Source: Azospirillum sp. 412522
GTDB lineage: Bacteria > Pseudomonadota > Alphaproteobacteria > Azospirillales > Azospirillaceae
Length of the DNA stretch: 64,000 nucleotides
Reading direction: 5' to 3'
Assembly (NCBI RefSeq): GCF_019805165.1
Contig: NZ_RWIJ01000015.1
Location: 1-64,000 of the forward strand
The position numbers and the translations under genes were made by a program. The notes beneath the pieces were generated by a model. That model searched no databases. It had not been told where the DNA came from and saw only the letters and a program-made list of their open reading frames with translations. Of the stretch, positions 51,242 to 58,911 are shown one piece after another; position 1 is the first letter of the stretch, and each line of letters begins with the position of its first letter.

Positions 51242-53044
51242 TCAGTTGATCTTCACCAGGGCGCCCTGGACGGTCAGCATGCCGCTGGATTTCACCGACA
51301 GCTCCGCATTGGCCTGGGCGGTGAATTCGGTCTGGGCGGTCTGCTTGATCTCCAGCCCCGACAGCGACGCGGTGCCCGTCGCCTTCATCGACAGGTTGCC
51401 GTCGGCGGAGAGGCTGATGTTCCCCTTGGCCGACAGGGTCAGGTCGGTGTCGCTGCTGATGGTGATGCCGCCGGTACCCATGGTGATGCTGTTGCCGTTC
51501 ATGTCCTTGACGGTCACCGTCTTGGCCTGATCGTCGAGGCGGACGGACTGCTTGCCCGGCGTGCTGACCTCCACCGCCTTGTCATCCTCGAAGAAATCGA
51601 TCCGCAGCTTGGACCGGGTGACGATGGTCTTCTGGCCGTTCTGGGCGGTCGGGGTAACCGGCGGCGGGTTCTTCTTGCTGTAGAGGCTGCCGAGGATGAC
51701 CGGAAAGCGGGGATCGCCGTTCATGAAGGCGACGACCACCTCCGCCCCGATCTCCGGATAGAACTCCGCGCCGATGCCGGTGAAGCCGTAGAAGGTGCCG
51801 AGCCGGGCCCAGACGCCGAGCGACCCGCCGGCCTGCAGGATCGGCAACTCGACATAGACGCGGAACTCACCCTCGGGGTCCTGGTCCAGCTGCTTGACCA
51901 GCCCGGTCTGCAGGTTGGCGACGGGCGGAAGCTGTCCCGCCGCGCCGGGGGCGGCGATGTCGGGGGCCGCCGCGCTGAACCAGTCGGCCGACAGGCCCAG
52001 CTCCGCCGAGGTCTGCCAGAGCCCGTCCGCCACCCGATGATGGACGCCGGAGATGTAGTAGTTGCCGTTGAAGCGTCCGCCCAGCCCGGCCATCGTGATC
52101 ATGCCGCCGGTCCTGGCGAGCGAGCTGCCCTGAAAGGTGGCGCGGCCGCGGATCTTCGCCAGCTGCTGCTTCACCAGCTCGGCCGAGGACCAGCTCGTCA
52201 GGTCGGCGGTCGGCAGGGTGCCCGCCGTCTGCTGCGGGTACTGGCCGATGTTGAAGACTTTGGCGAGCTGGGCCGAGGACAGGTCGCCCGGCTCGCCGAC
52301 GCTGCTGCTGGCGCTGCCCGATCTGGCGATGGCCTGGGTGGCCGGGTCCCAGGAAAAGCTCTGGATCGCGCTGGCGGTGTATTGGGTGGACGCGTCCATG
52401 TCCGCCTGGAAATCCATCAGCGACTGGCCGTAGGTGACGGTCAGGACGGGCGAAGAACCGGTGTCGGGCGGGGCGACGGTGACCTTGCCGGAGTCCGCGA
52501 TCACCACCATTCCGTTGATCTGGGCACGGATCACCATCAGGTCCCAGTCGGTGCTGTAATACTGCACGATGGAGGGTTGGGTGGCGCTGGTCGCCGTCAC
52601 CGACTTGGCAAGCCCGGCGCCGTCGATCAGCTTGCCGATGAGCGCGCTGTCGGTGAGGTTCTCGTAGATCGCGTTGTGGCGGGCGAGCGTCATCGCCATC
52701 GCCTGGTCGGTCGCCTCGATCACCAGGCGCGACGGCCCGTTGACGGTGACCTCCAGCCCCTGCTTGTAGATCACGCCGGTGAAGACCGTGGCGTTGGCGC
52801 CGTCGTAGCCGAGCGCGATGGTCAGGGTGGCGCCGGGCACGAAGGTGCCCGAGGAGCTGATCGGAAAATCCTCGCTGTCGGGACTGCCGTCCGACACCAC
52901 CAGCCGCGCCTTCGGCAGCTTGTTGACGCCGCTCCACACGTCGATGGAGATGACCTGGATGGACGAGTCGATGGCCTTGCCGTTGGTCGAAATGGCGAAG
53001 GTGGCGAGTGCGCCGGCGGTGCTGAGGGGGGACGGTGCGGTCAT
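51242..53044 (-). CDS. VgrG/gp5-gp27-like central spike protein (Afp8-like)
   Basis: The 600-residue protein has an N-terminal gp27-like part, an OB-fold near residues 380-460 ending 'GAEVVVAFMNGDPRFPVILG', and a C-terminal repetitive beta-helix ('SDTDLTLSAKGNISLSADGN', 'MKATGTASLSG'). The start overlaps the LysM gene by 4 nt. It pierces the target envelope in contractile injection particles. No extra toxin domain follows the helix. Confidence 0.95.
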   Translation of the reverse strand: MTAPSPLSTAGALATFAISTNGKAIDSSIQVISIDVWSGVNKLPKARLVVSDGSPDSEDFPISSSGTFVPGATLTIALGYDGANATVFTGVIYKQGLEVTVNGPSRLVIEATDQAMAMTLARHNAIYENLTDSALIGKLIDGAGLAKSVTATSATQPSIVQYYSTDWDLMVIRAQINGMVVIADSGKVTVAPPDTGSSPVLTVTYGQSLMDFQADMDASTQYTASAIQSFSWDPATQAIARSGSASSSVGEPGDLSSAQLAKVFNIGQYPQQTAGTLPTADLTSWSSAELVKQQLAKIRGRATFQGSSLARTGGMITMAGLGGRFNGNYYISGVHHRVADGLWQTSAELGLSADWFSAAAPDIAAPGAAGQLPPVANLQTGLVKQLDQDPEGEFRVYVELPILQAGGSLGVWARLGTFYGFTGIGAEFYPEIGAEVVVAFMNGDPRFPVILGSLYSKKNPPPVTPTAQNGQKTIVTRSKLRIDFFEDDKAVEVSTPGKQSVRLDDQAKTVTVKDMNGNSITMGTGGITISSDTDLTLSAKGNISLSADGNLSMKATGTASLSGLEIKQTAQTEFTAQANAELSVKSSGMLTVQGALVKIN

Positions 53045-53742
53045 GACGTCGTCGCGCTGGCCAGTGGTGGAAACAGAAGCTGCGTGCCCGGCACCAGCCG
53101 ACGGAAATCGTTCAATCCGTTGAACTCCGCAACCCTCAGATAGTGCAGGCTGCTGCCATATATCTTGTGGCAGAGCGTCGGCAGAGAGTCACCCACCGTT
53201 ACGGTCACGATATGGGTCAGGTCGGGAGAACCCTTGTTCGCCGCCTTCTCCAGCGCCTGCTCGCTGGCGAATCCCAGGAAGGACAGCGCCATCCTGGCGC
53301 GCAGCGGCGTGCCGTCCGGCTTGAACAGGGTATAGTTGATGTCCAGGTTCTGCAGCCGGCATTGGAACTGGAGCTGCGCCCAGGACAGGATGACGTAGTT
53401 CGGGCTGTGGATGGCGCCGTTGAAGGTCAGCACCACCGCCTTGAACCTGTCGATCTGGCTGGCGACGCCGTCCGGCGGAGCGTCGGGAACCCCGGCGATG
53501 GGGCTGGGAACCACGCCGGTCGCGTCGAAGACCAGCTCGAAGGACACGCTGTCGGGACCGACCCGGTTGAACACCGGCGACGGGCCGGACGCTCCCTGTC
53601 CCTGCCGGTCGCTGTACAGCACCGCGTAACGGTACTGGTAGCTGGCCGGGTTGATCCACACCGTGAAGGGCTGCCCGACCTGAGCCGTGAAGTTCTGGTC
53701 GGAATAGCCGGTGACGATCATCTTCTCCAGGCTGCCGGCCAT
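53041..53742 (-). CDS. LysM-containing tail/hub protein (Afp7-like)
   Basis: The 233-residue protein has an N-terminal beta-rich part and a C-terminal LysM-type module ('HIVTVTVGDSLPTLCHKIYG', 'LVPGTQLLFPPL'). This matches the LysM protein placed directly before the spike gene in Afp and T4-like (gp53) baseplates. It probably connects the inner tube to the spike hub. Confidence 0.92.
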   Translation of the reverse strand: MAGSLEKMIVTGYSDQNFTAQVGQPFTVWINPASYQYRYAVLYSDRQGQGASGPSPVFNRVGPDSVSFELVFDATGVVPSPIAGVPDAPPDGVASQIDRFKAVVLTFNGAIHSPNYVILSWAQLQFQCRLQNLDINYTLFKPDGTPLRARMALSFLGFASEQALEKAANKGSPDLTHIVTVTVGDSLPTLCHKIYGSSLHYLRVAEFNGLNDFRRLVPGTQLLFPPLASATTS

Positions 53743-53743
53743 C

Positions 53744-53950
53744 TCAGCGGGACTCCATCCGCTTCAGCCGGTCGAGCACCTGCTGGACGCAGCGCTCGAC
53801 CAGTTCGTTCATCGACTGCGGTGCCAGGGCCTGCGGGTTGGGGGTCTGCTCCGTCGCAGCCCCCCCGCCGGTTGAACGGCCGGTTCCGGACAGGCCGGAA
53901 GCGTCGCCGACGGACAGCCTGACGCCGATTTCGCTGATGTGCAGAGGCAT
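53744..53950 (-). CDS. DUF5908 small eCIS protein (Afp6-like)
   Basis: This 68-residue gene starts at ATG 53950 with AAGGAAG just upstream; the frame is open further but that overlaps the tube gene. It begins MPLHISEIGVRLSV, the usual start of the short DUF5908 proteins, has a Gly/Ser/Pro linker, and ends in an amphipathic helix (NELVERCVQQVLDRLKRME). Such genes occur between tube and LysM genes in eCIS clusters; function unknown. Confidence 0.85.
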   Translation of the reverse strand: MPLHISEIGVRLSVGDASGLSGTGRSTGGGAATEQTPNPQALAPQSMNELVERCVQQVLDRLKRMESR

Positions 53951-53976
53951 CGCTTCCTTTCCCTTCCGCCGCCTGT

Positions 53977-54510
53977 TCAGCCGCCGATCAGCTTCGCCAC
54001 GGTCCCCGCCATCGACGAAGCGTCGCCGGTCAGCGGCATGCGGGTCACCGTGGCGTAGGAGAATTCCAGCACTTCCGTCAGCACCTCGTTCCTCATGGAG
54101 TCGAACGGGCCGGTCGCCCAGCGCACCGGCCACGCCCGCGCGAAGTTCCAGGCGACCAGCGGCTGATGGTCCTGCCCCAGCAGTTGCACGATCAGGGTCT
54201 GGGTCAGGATCGGCGCCGCCAGGGTGGAGCCCACGGTCTGCGCCGCCCATTCCGACAGGAAGGACGCGGCGGTGATGTAGCCGCGCCGCAGCACCAGGTT
54301 GCCGGTGCGCGTGGCGCCCGGCAATTGGTGCACGTATCGGTTCTCGCCGCCTTCGGCCACCGTTTCCGTTTCGATGCGGGGATCGAGGCCGGACACCTCC
54401 TGGAAGCTGGCGTCCGCCCTGCTGCCCTGCTGCGCGGACGCCCCCGTCCCCGACACGGTGACGGAGAAGGAGAATCCCGGTGCCGGATACAGGCTTCCAG
54501 AAAGCGCCAT
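53977..54510 (-). CDS. Second inner-tube/tube-initiator protein (gp19 family, Afp5-like)
   Basis: The 177-residue protein has 'ASFQEVSGLDPRIETETVAE', 'GNLVLRRGYITAASFLSEWA' and 'SYATVTRMPL', the pattern of T4 gp19-type tube proteins, with a longer variable loop than the first tube protein. Paired tube genes are usual in eCIS: one makes the tube, the other its baseplate-proximal adaptor. It starts 4 nt after the first tube gene. Confidence 0.92.
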   Translation of the reverse strand: MALSGSLYPAPGFSFSVTVSGTGASAQQGSRADASFQEVSGLDPRIETETVAEGGENRYVHQLPGATRTGNLVLRRGYITAASFLSEWAAQTVGSTLAAPILTQTLIVQLLGQDHQPLVAWNFARAWPVRWATGPFDSMRNEVLTEVLEFSYATVTRMPLTGDASSMAGTVAKLIGG

Positions 54511-54514
54511 GATC

Positions 54515-54964
54515 TTACGGTGCCGAGATCGTCAGGGTTTCATAGGCGATCTCGACGCTTTCGACGGCGACTTCATTGCCTTCGGACTTCAGGTCCGTCC
54601 CGGTGACCTTGGTCGGCCATGCGTTGTTGAGCGTCCACACCATCTTCGGCGTGCCCGTCTCGTCCAGCAGGTTCACCACCACGGTCTGGCGCTGGATGGT
54701 GTTCATGGAGATCTGGTTGAACCAGGTCCACAGGGTGGTGTCGTTGACGAAGATGCCCTTGCGCATCGTCACGTTGCCGACCTTGCCCAGGCCCGGCATC
54801 TTGATCGGATAGAAGCTGGGGCTGTCGCCGTGCCGGTACTCGATCGGCCGCGCTTCCGAATCCAGGCCCGACACCTCCTGAAAGCTGACGGTGTTGCCGC
54901 CGATCTGAACCGAGAAGTAAAATTTAGGAAGCGGCCAAATGTTGTTCTGCGTTTCGCCGGACAT
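54515..54964 (-). CDS. Inner-tube protein (gp19/Hcp-like, Afp1-like)
   Basis: The 149-residue protein has a strong AGGAGG site 5 nt before ATG 54964, fitting the high copy number of tube subunits. Motifs: 'FYFSVQIGGNTVSFQEVSGL', 'MPGLGKVGNVTMRKGIF', 'AWPTKVTGTDLKSEGNEVAV' and 'VEIAYETLTI'. It forms the hexameric rings of the tube. Confidence 0.95.
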   Translation of the reverse strand: MSGETQNNIWPLPKFYFSVQIGGNTVSFQEVSGLDSEARPIEYRHGDSPSFYPIKMPGLGKVGNVTMRKGIFVNDTTLWTWFNQISMNTIQRQTVVVNLLDETGTPKMVWTLNNAWPTKVTGTDLKSEGNEVAVESVEIAYETLTISAP

Positions 54965-55006
54965 TAATTCCTCCTGTCAATAATCACGACTTCCGGAAAA
55001 GGGCCG

Positions 55007-56740
55007 TCAGCTCTGCATCATCTGCGTGAAGGTCAGCTCGATGAACTCGGCGGGATGGACCATCTGCAGCGTGACCGAGACGATCATGTAGCCGTTCAGG
55101 ACGTCCTGGGACGTCATTGTGGTGCCGAGGCCGCACTGGACGGTGAAGGCGTCCGACGCCTTGTCGCCCATCAGGCCGCCCTGCGACCACAGGTTGGTCA
55201 GGAAGTTCGTGATCATGCTGGTGATCGTCACCCAGGTCTGCCCGGTGTTGGAGGCGAAGACGAAGGGCTGGATCGACGTCTTGATCGACTGTTCGATGTA
55301 GATCAGCGTGCGCCGCACCTGGATGTACCGGTAGTCGTTGCTGTTGCCGTCCAGCGTGCGCGCGCCCCAGACGACGGTGCCGCGGCCGGGGAAGGTGCGC
55401 AGCAGGCAGACGGACTCGCCGTTCAGCGGCACGTTGTAGTCGGACTGCTCGTCGTCGGTCAGGTTGACCTTGGGGCCGACGACCGAGGCCGGGGAGAGGT
55501 TGGCAGGCGCGTTCCAGACGCCGCGGGTGGAGTCGTTCCTGGTCCACAGGCCCGCCATCACGCCGCTGGGAGGGGCCACGTTCAGCTTGGCGCAGAGGAT
55601 CTGCAGAACCTGGCTCATCAGCGGCAAGGCGTTCACCAGATACTGGTTCGTCGAGGTGACCTGCGACGGCGACAGGCTGGTGTTGGCGATGCCGTTGGCC
55701 GGGTACGCGATCTCGATCTGGGACAGGACGTCGGCCAGCTTGGCGGCGGTGTAGGTCTTCTTCGCCTGCGTCGTCAGCAGGTCGTTCATCAGGACGATGC
55801 CGTCCGGCGACCCCCAGAGGTTGGTGAAGTCCAGGTCGCTGGTGCTGTAGACCGAGACTTCCAGGGCCGGGGCGTAGGCCGCGCCGTAGCTGAAGGCGTC
55901 CGAGGCCGGGCTGGTCGCCTCATAGAAGGCCCCGCGCGCCGTGGCCAGCCCGTCGACCGTCCAGGTCGTGGGGTCGCAGGCGCCCGGCAGGTCGAGGATG
56001 GCGACGCGGTCCTGCATCGCGGAGGCCTGCTCCAGCATCTGCACGACGACGTTGGCGTAGTCGGTGCCGGCGCCCGTCATCTTGCCGTCGCCGCTCCCGT
56101 CGGCCACCTGCCATTGCAGCAGGCAGGCATCGGGGACGACGATCATCGTCGGGCCGATGGTCAGCTTCGCCTGGTCCAGGCCCTTCTGGAGCTGGCTTGC
56201 CGTGGCCGACTGGGCCGGCGCGGAGGCGTCCGGGGTGACGTCGTTGGTCCCCCAATAGTTGGCGACCGAGATGACGTAACAGGTGCCGCCACCGTTGGCA
56301 TAGAAAAGCTTGACCGCGTCGTACAGGTTGAACTGCGGTGAGGTGGGCAGCGTCTCGACCAGATAATTGTCCAGCGTCGTGACGTCGCTTTCCGGGCTGC
56401 CGGTGCCGGAGGAGGTGACGTAGGCCTGGAAATCGTAGTTCGCCTTGCCCGACCCGCCCAGGCTGGGCGAGCCGACCGCCGGGCTGCCGCTGGCGGCCGG
56501 CGCGACGTAGTAGGGCGCGATGAAGCCGAGGCCGAAATAGCTGTAATAGTCGGCGAGCGAGTTGATCTCGATGGCCTCCAGATATACCGGCTTCTTGCTG
56601 CTCGGGTCCTGGGCGGTCTGGGTGTAGCCGACGAACACCGGAATGGCCGTTTGCACCGCGACGACCGACGGTGCGAAGGCCGGCAGTTCGGTCACGTAGA
56701 CGCCGGGCGTTGTTCTGTTCCGCGAAATGCTGGAGGCCAT
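55007..56740 (-). CDS. Contractile tail sheath protein
   Basis: The 577-residue protein has the sheath N-terminus 'TTPGVYVTELPAFAPSVVAV' and 'TAIPVFVGYT', a large central variable domain ('YVAPAASGSPAVGSPSLGGS' loop), and the conserved C-terminus 'GARTLDGNSNDYRYIQVRRT', 'VQCGLGTT', ending 'VHPAEFIELTFTQMMQS'. GAGGAA precedes the start. It is the only sheath gene here, whereas some eCIS loci carry three. It contracts to drive the tube. Confidence 0.95.
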   Translation of the reverse strand: MASSISRNRTTPGVYVTELPAFAPSVVAVQTAIPVFVGYTQTAQDPSSKKPVYLEAIEINSLADYYSYFGLGFIAPYYVAPAASGSPAVGSPSLGGSGKANYDFQAYVTSSGTGSPESDVTTLDNYLVETLPTSPQFNLYDAVKLFYANGGGTCYVISVANYWGTNDVTPDASAPAQSATASQLQKGLDQAKLTIGPTMIVVPDACLLQWQVADGSGDGKMTGAGTDYANVVVQMLEQASAMQDRVAILDLPGACDPTTWTVDGLATARGAFYEATSPASDAFSYGAAYAPALEVSVYSTSDLDFTNLWGSPDGIVLMNDLLTTQAKKTYTAAKLADVLSQIEIAYPANGIANTSLSPSQVTSTNQYLVNALPLMSQVLQILCAKLNVAPPSGVMAGLWTRNDSTRGVWNAPANLSPASVVGPKVNLTDDEQSDYNVPLNGESVCLLRTFPGRGTVVWGARTLDGNSNDYRYIQVRRTLIYIEQSIKTSIQPFVFASNTGQTWVTITSMITNFLTNLWSQGGLMGDKASDAFTVQCGLGTTMTSQDVLNGYMIVSVTLQMVHPAEFIELTFTQMMQS

Positions 56741-56800
56741 GGGTTTCCTCGCGATCGATGGTGGGCAGGAGATTGGGAGCGGGCAGGGGACCGGGGTGTT

Positions 56801-58051
56801 TCAGGTGTAGACGTACATTTCCGAAACCCCGTGGTCGGGGTTCTCGTCCGGCCAGACCGGCGATTGCGGAGCCGCGGGCAGGCAGTCGACCCGGATGTCG
56901 GTCTGGCTGCCATCGGGGTTCAGCCGCTGCCCGGTCAGCCGGAAGCGTTGCGGCGGGATGCGGCGCATGGGCAGGGGAGCCTGCGAGGTGAGCAGCACCG
57001 CGGGCGTGCCGTCGGGCAGTTGGACCGGGTCGGACGATTGATGGAAGTCGGCGCCCGGACCATCGATCCGCAGGCCGCGAAACCCGCCGCCAGCCTTCTG
57101 CGAGGCCACATAGTAGCGCCATTGGGTGGAACGGGCGCCGAACGGCAGCGTATAGGCGATGTCGCCCATTTGCGCCGGGGTGATGACGCCGTCGCCGAAC
57201 ACCGGAGGGACGGGATAGACGCCGCCGCTCATGCGCGGGCGCGGCTTGGTCAGCAGGACGTCGATCAGGCACAGCGGCGCCGGCGAGCCTGTCGTGTAGA
57301 TCACCGGGCGGGAAATGGCGCTTTCCTGGCGGCGGTCGATGGTGACCGTGTAGAGGTCGAGCGGTTCGTTGCGCAGGTCGATGTGCAGGGTGGTGTCGGC
57401 CGGCACGGTCCGGGGAACTCTGTAGCGCTGCACGATCCGGCCGGCGAGGTCGGTCACCGTCACCCGCCTGACGTCCCCCCGAACCGGCAGGGCGATCTCC
57501 GACCCGACCACGGGATGGAGATCGCTCCTTTCCAGCCTGTCGCCCTGGCAAAGCCGGATCACGGTACCGTCGGCGTGAGCCTGGCTGTTGCACGCGTAAA
57601 GATTGAACTCCATCGGGTTGGTCCCGATGGGCAGGTCGCTGAAGCCGACGAAGTCCGGATTGGTCGCACGAAGCAGGAAGGTCAGCCGCGTCCAGCAGCC
57701 GAGCGCGCCATCCTGCCCACGCTTGGGCACATACTGCTGGCGCAGGTAGGCGACGATCGCCTCGGTCTGCGCGATGTCGAAATAGATCTGGAATCCGGTC
57801 CGGCCGGATTTCATCAGCAGTCCCAGCCTGCTCATGAGCTGGAGGCTGTCCGGCGTCGGAAAGGCCTGTAAATCGGGGCAGTTGCCTCCATTGCCGCCCG
57901 TACCGGGATCGAGCGCGCCGTAAAAGTCGTGATGGTAGGCCACGCTGAACAGCAGCTTGTACCGGCTGCCCCGGGATCGCCCGCCCGGGGGGTCGGTCCG
58001 GCTGGTCCGGTACTGGAAGGAATGGAGGCCGGACACGGGCGGCTTGACCAT
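56801..58051 (-). CDS. Conserved eCIS-associated protein, unknown function
   Basis: The 416-residue protein starts at ATG 58051, sharing one base with the cap gene stop (TGATG), and lies before the sheath gene. It begins 'SGLHSFQYRTSRTDPPG', then 'LLFSVAYHHDFYGA'. The middle has an immunoglobulin-like beta region ('VRRVTVTDLAGRIVQRYRVP', 'DLYTVTIDRR'). The C-terminal half is rich in Pro/Gly and aromatic residues. No signal peptide is seen. I do not recognise a defined fold; by position it could be a cap accessory or exterior decoration. Confidence 0.75.
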   Translation of the reverse strand: MVKPPVSGLHSFQYRTSRTDPPGGRSRGSRYKLLFSVAYHHDFYGALDPGTGGNGGNCPDLQAFPTPDSLQLMSRLGLLMKSGRTGFQIYFDIAQTEAIVAYLRQQYVPKRGQDGALGCWTRLTFLLRATNPDFVGFSDLPIGTNPMEFNLYACNSQAHADGTVIRLCQGDRLERSDLHPVVGSEIALPVRGDVRRVTVTDLAGRIVQRYRVPRTVPADTTLHIDLRNEPLDLYTVTIDRRQESAISRPVIYTTGSPAPLCLIDVLLTKPRPRMSGGVYPVPPVFGDGVITPAQMGDIAYTLPFGARSTQWRYYVASQKAGGGFRGLRIDGPGADFHQSSDPVQLPDGTPAVLLTSQAPLPMRRIPPQRFRLTGQRLNPDGSQTDIRVDCLPAAPQSPVWPDENPDHGVSEMYVYT

Positions 58052-58644
58052 CAGTCGAGTCCGCTCGACGACGATTCGGCAATGTTGCCGCCCGCCGCCG
58101 GATAGGCGACGGCGGACATGGCGCCGGAGGCGAAGGGGATCAGCCGCAGCTTGTAGAAGACGCTGGGGAGATACTTCGTCCCCAGCATGCCCATCACATA
58201 GTTTACGTCGACCGGGCTGAGACTGGACAGTTCGAAGCTGATCTTGTCGACCGACGGATCGAGGTCCGGGGTATTGGCGTGCGTCAGGTAGGGGTTTTGC
58301 TGGAAGTAGGAAATGATCCGCGAGATTGCCGTCAAGCCGGTCGGGTAATGCTTTTCAGAAAAATTGGACATGAATATGATATGAAGATCAATATAGATGG
58401 GCGGAGAGACAATGGAGTAATTTTTATTCTCTTTCTGCGCGGAATTGTAAGTGCTGATCGTATTCTCTCTCGTCATATTGTATAGCATCAAAACAACTTT
58501 ATCTTTTGCTCCTTCGTTTTGCTTCCCGTCATGCCCGACGATGCTGGTCAACTCGACCCAGCCGTCCGAGCGTGGATCGGTGTTGTTAAGGTATTGGTTT
58601 GACAGGCGCCGGGTTATTTCAAGGACGTTACGGATCGGGTCCAT
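58051..58644 (-). CDS. DUF4255 tail-terminator/cap protein (Afp16-like)
   Basis: I chose ATG 58644 because it has GGGAGGGAG just upstream and begins MDPIRNVLEITRRLSNQYLN, the normal DUF4255 start; a longer open frame to 58770 would add a basic leader without support. The 197-residue product contains 'VVLMLYNMTRENTISTYNS' and 'PPIYIDLHIIFMSNFSEKHY', typical of the hexameric cap that ends tube and sheath polymerisation. It is the first gene of the minus-strand locus. Codon use in its middle is AT-richer than in the baseplate genes. Confidence 0.92.
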   Translation of the reverse strand: MDPIRNVLEITRRLSNQYLNNTDPRSDGWVELTSIVGHDGKQNEGAKDKVVLMLYNMTRENTISTYNSAQKENKNYSIVSPPIYIDLHIIFMSNFSEKHYPTGLTAISRIISYFQQNPYLTHANTPDLDPSVDKISFELSSLSPVDVNYVMGMLGTKYLPSVFYKLRLIPFASGAMSAVAYPAAGGNIAESSSSGLD

Positions 58645-58911
58645 GAGCGCTCCCTCCCACCTCGACAGGAGCAGTTTGACTGCCCAATGCGACCTGCGCG
58701 TGCCGGTAGAGAGGCTAGGATCCGCAACAATCTTTGTCCATGATTTTCGAATTTCATGCTGATAACACACCCTGAAGTAATTCGTATCGGCGATGGGAAT
58801 GCCTTTCCCTAGGATATTTTATGGGGAATTAGGTTTATTGGTTGCTGCCGTCCGCCTTTGGGATGCGCCGGGACTGCGGGAATCGGGTCGTGGGCCGATC
58901 GGGCGCCACCC
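58645..58911 (-). promoter_or_regulatory. Upstream region of the eCIS operon
   Basis: The 267-nt gap between the glycosyltransferase stop and the cap gene includes an AT-rich block around 58795-58850 (with TATTTTATGG on the plus strand, CCATAAAATA on the minus). This is the likely place of the promoter driving the whole locus. No clear operator or terminator was found. Confidence 0.4.

Noticed and set aside
36499-58644. Type VI secretion system or myophage prophage
   Set aside because: VgrG, PAAR and gp25 are shared, but there is no TssJ/L/M, ClpV, capsid, portal, terminase, lysis or integrase gene, and DUF4255, DUF5908, Afp12-like and the special AAA ATPase are eCIS markers.
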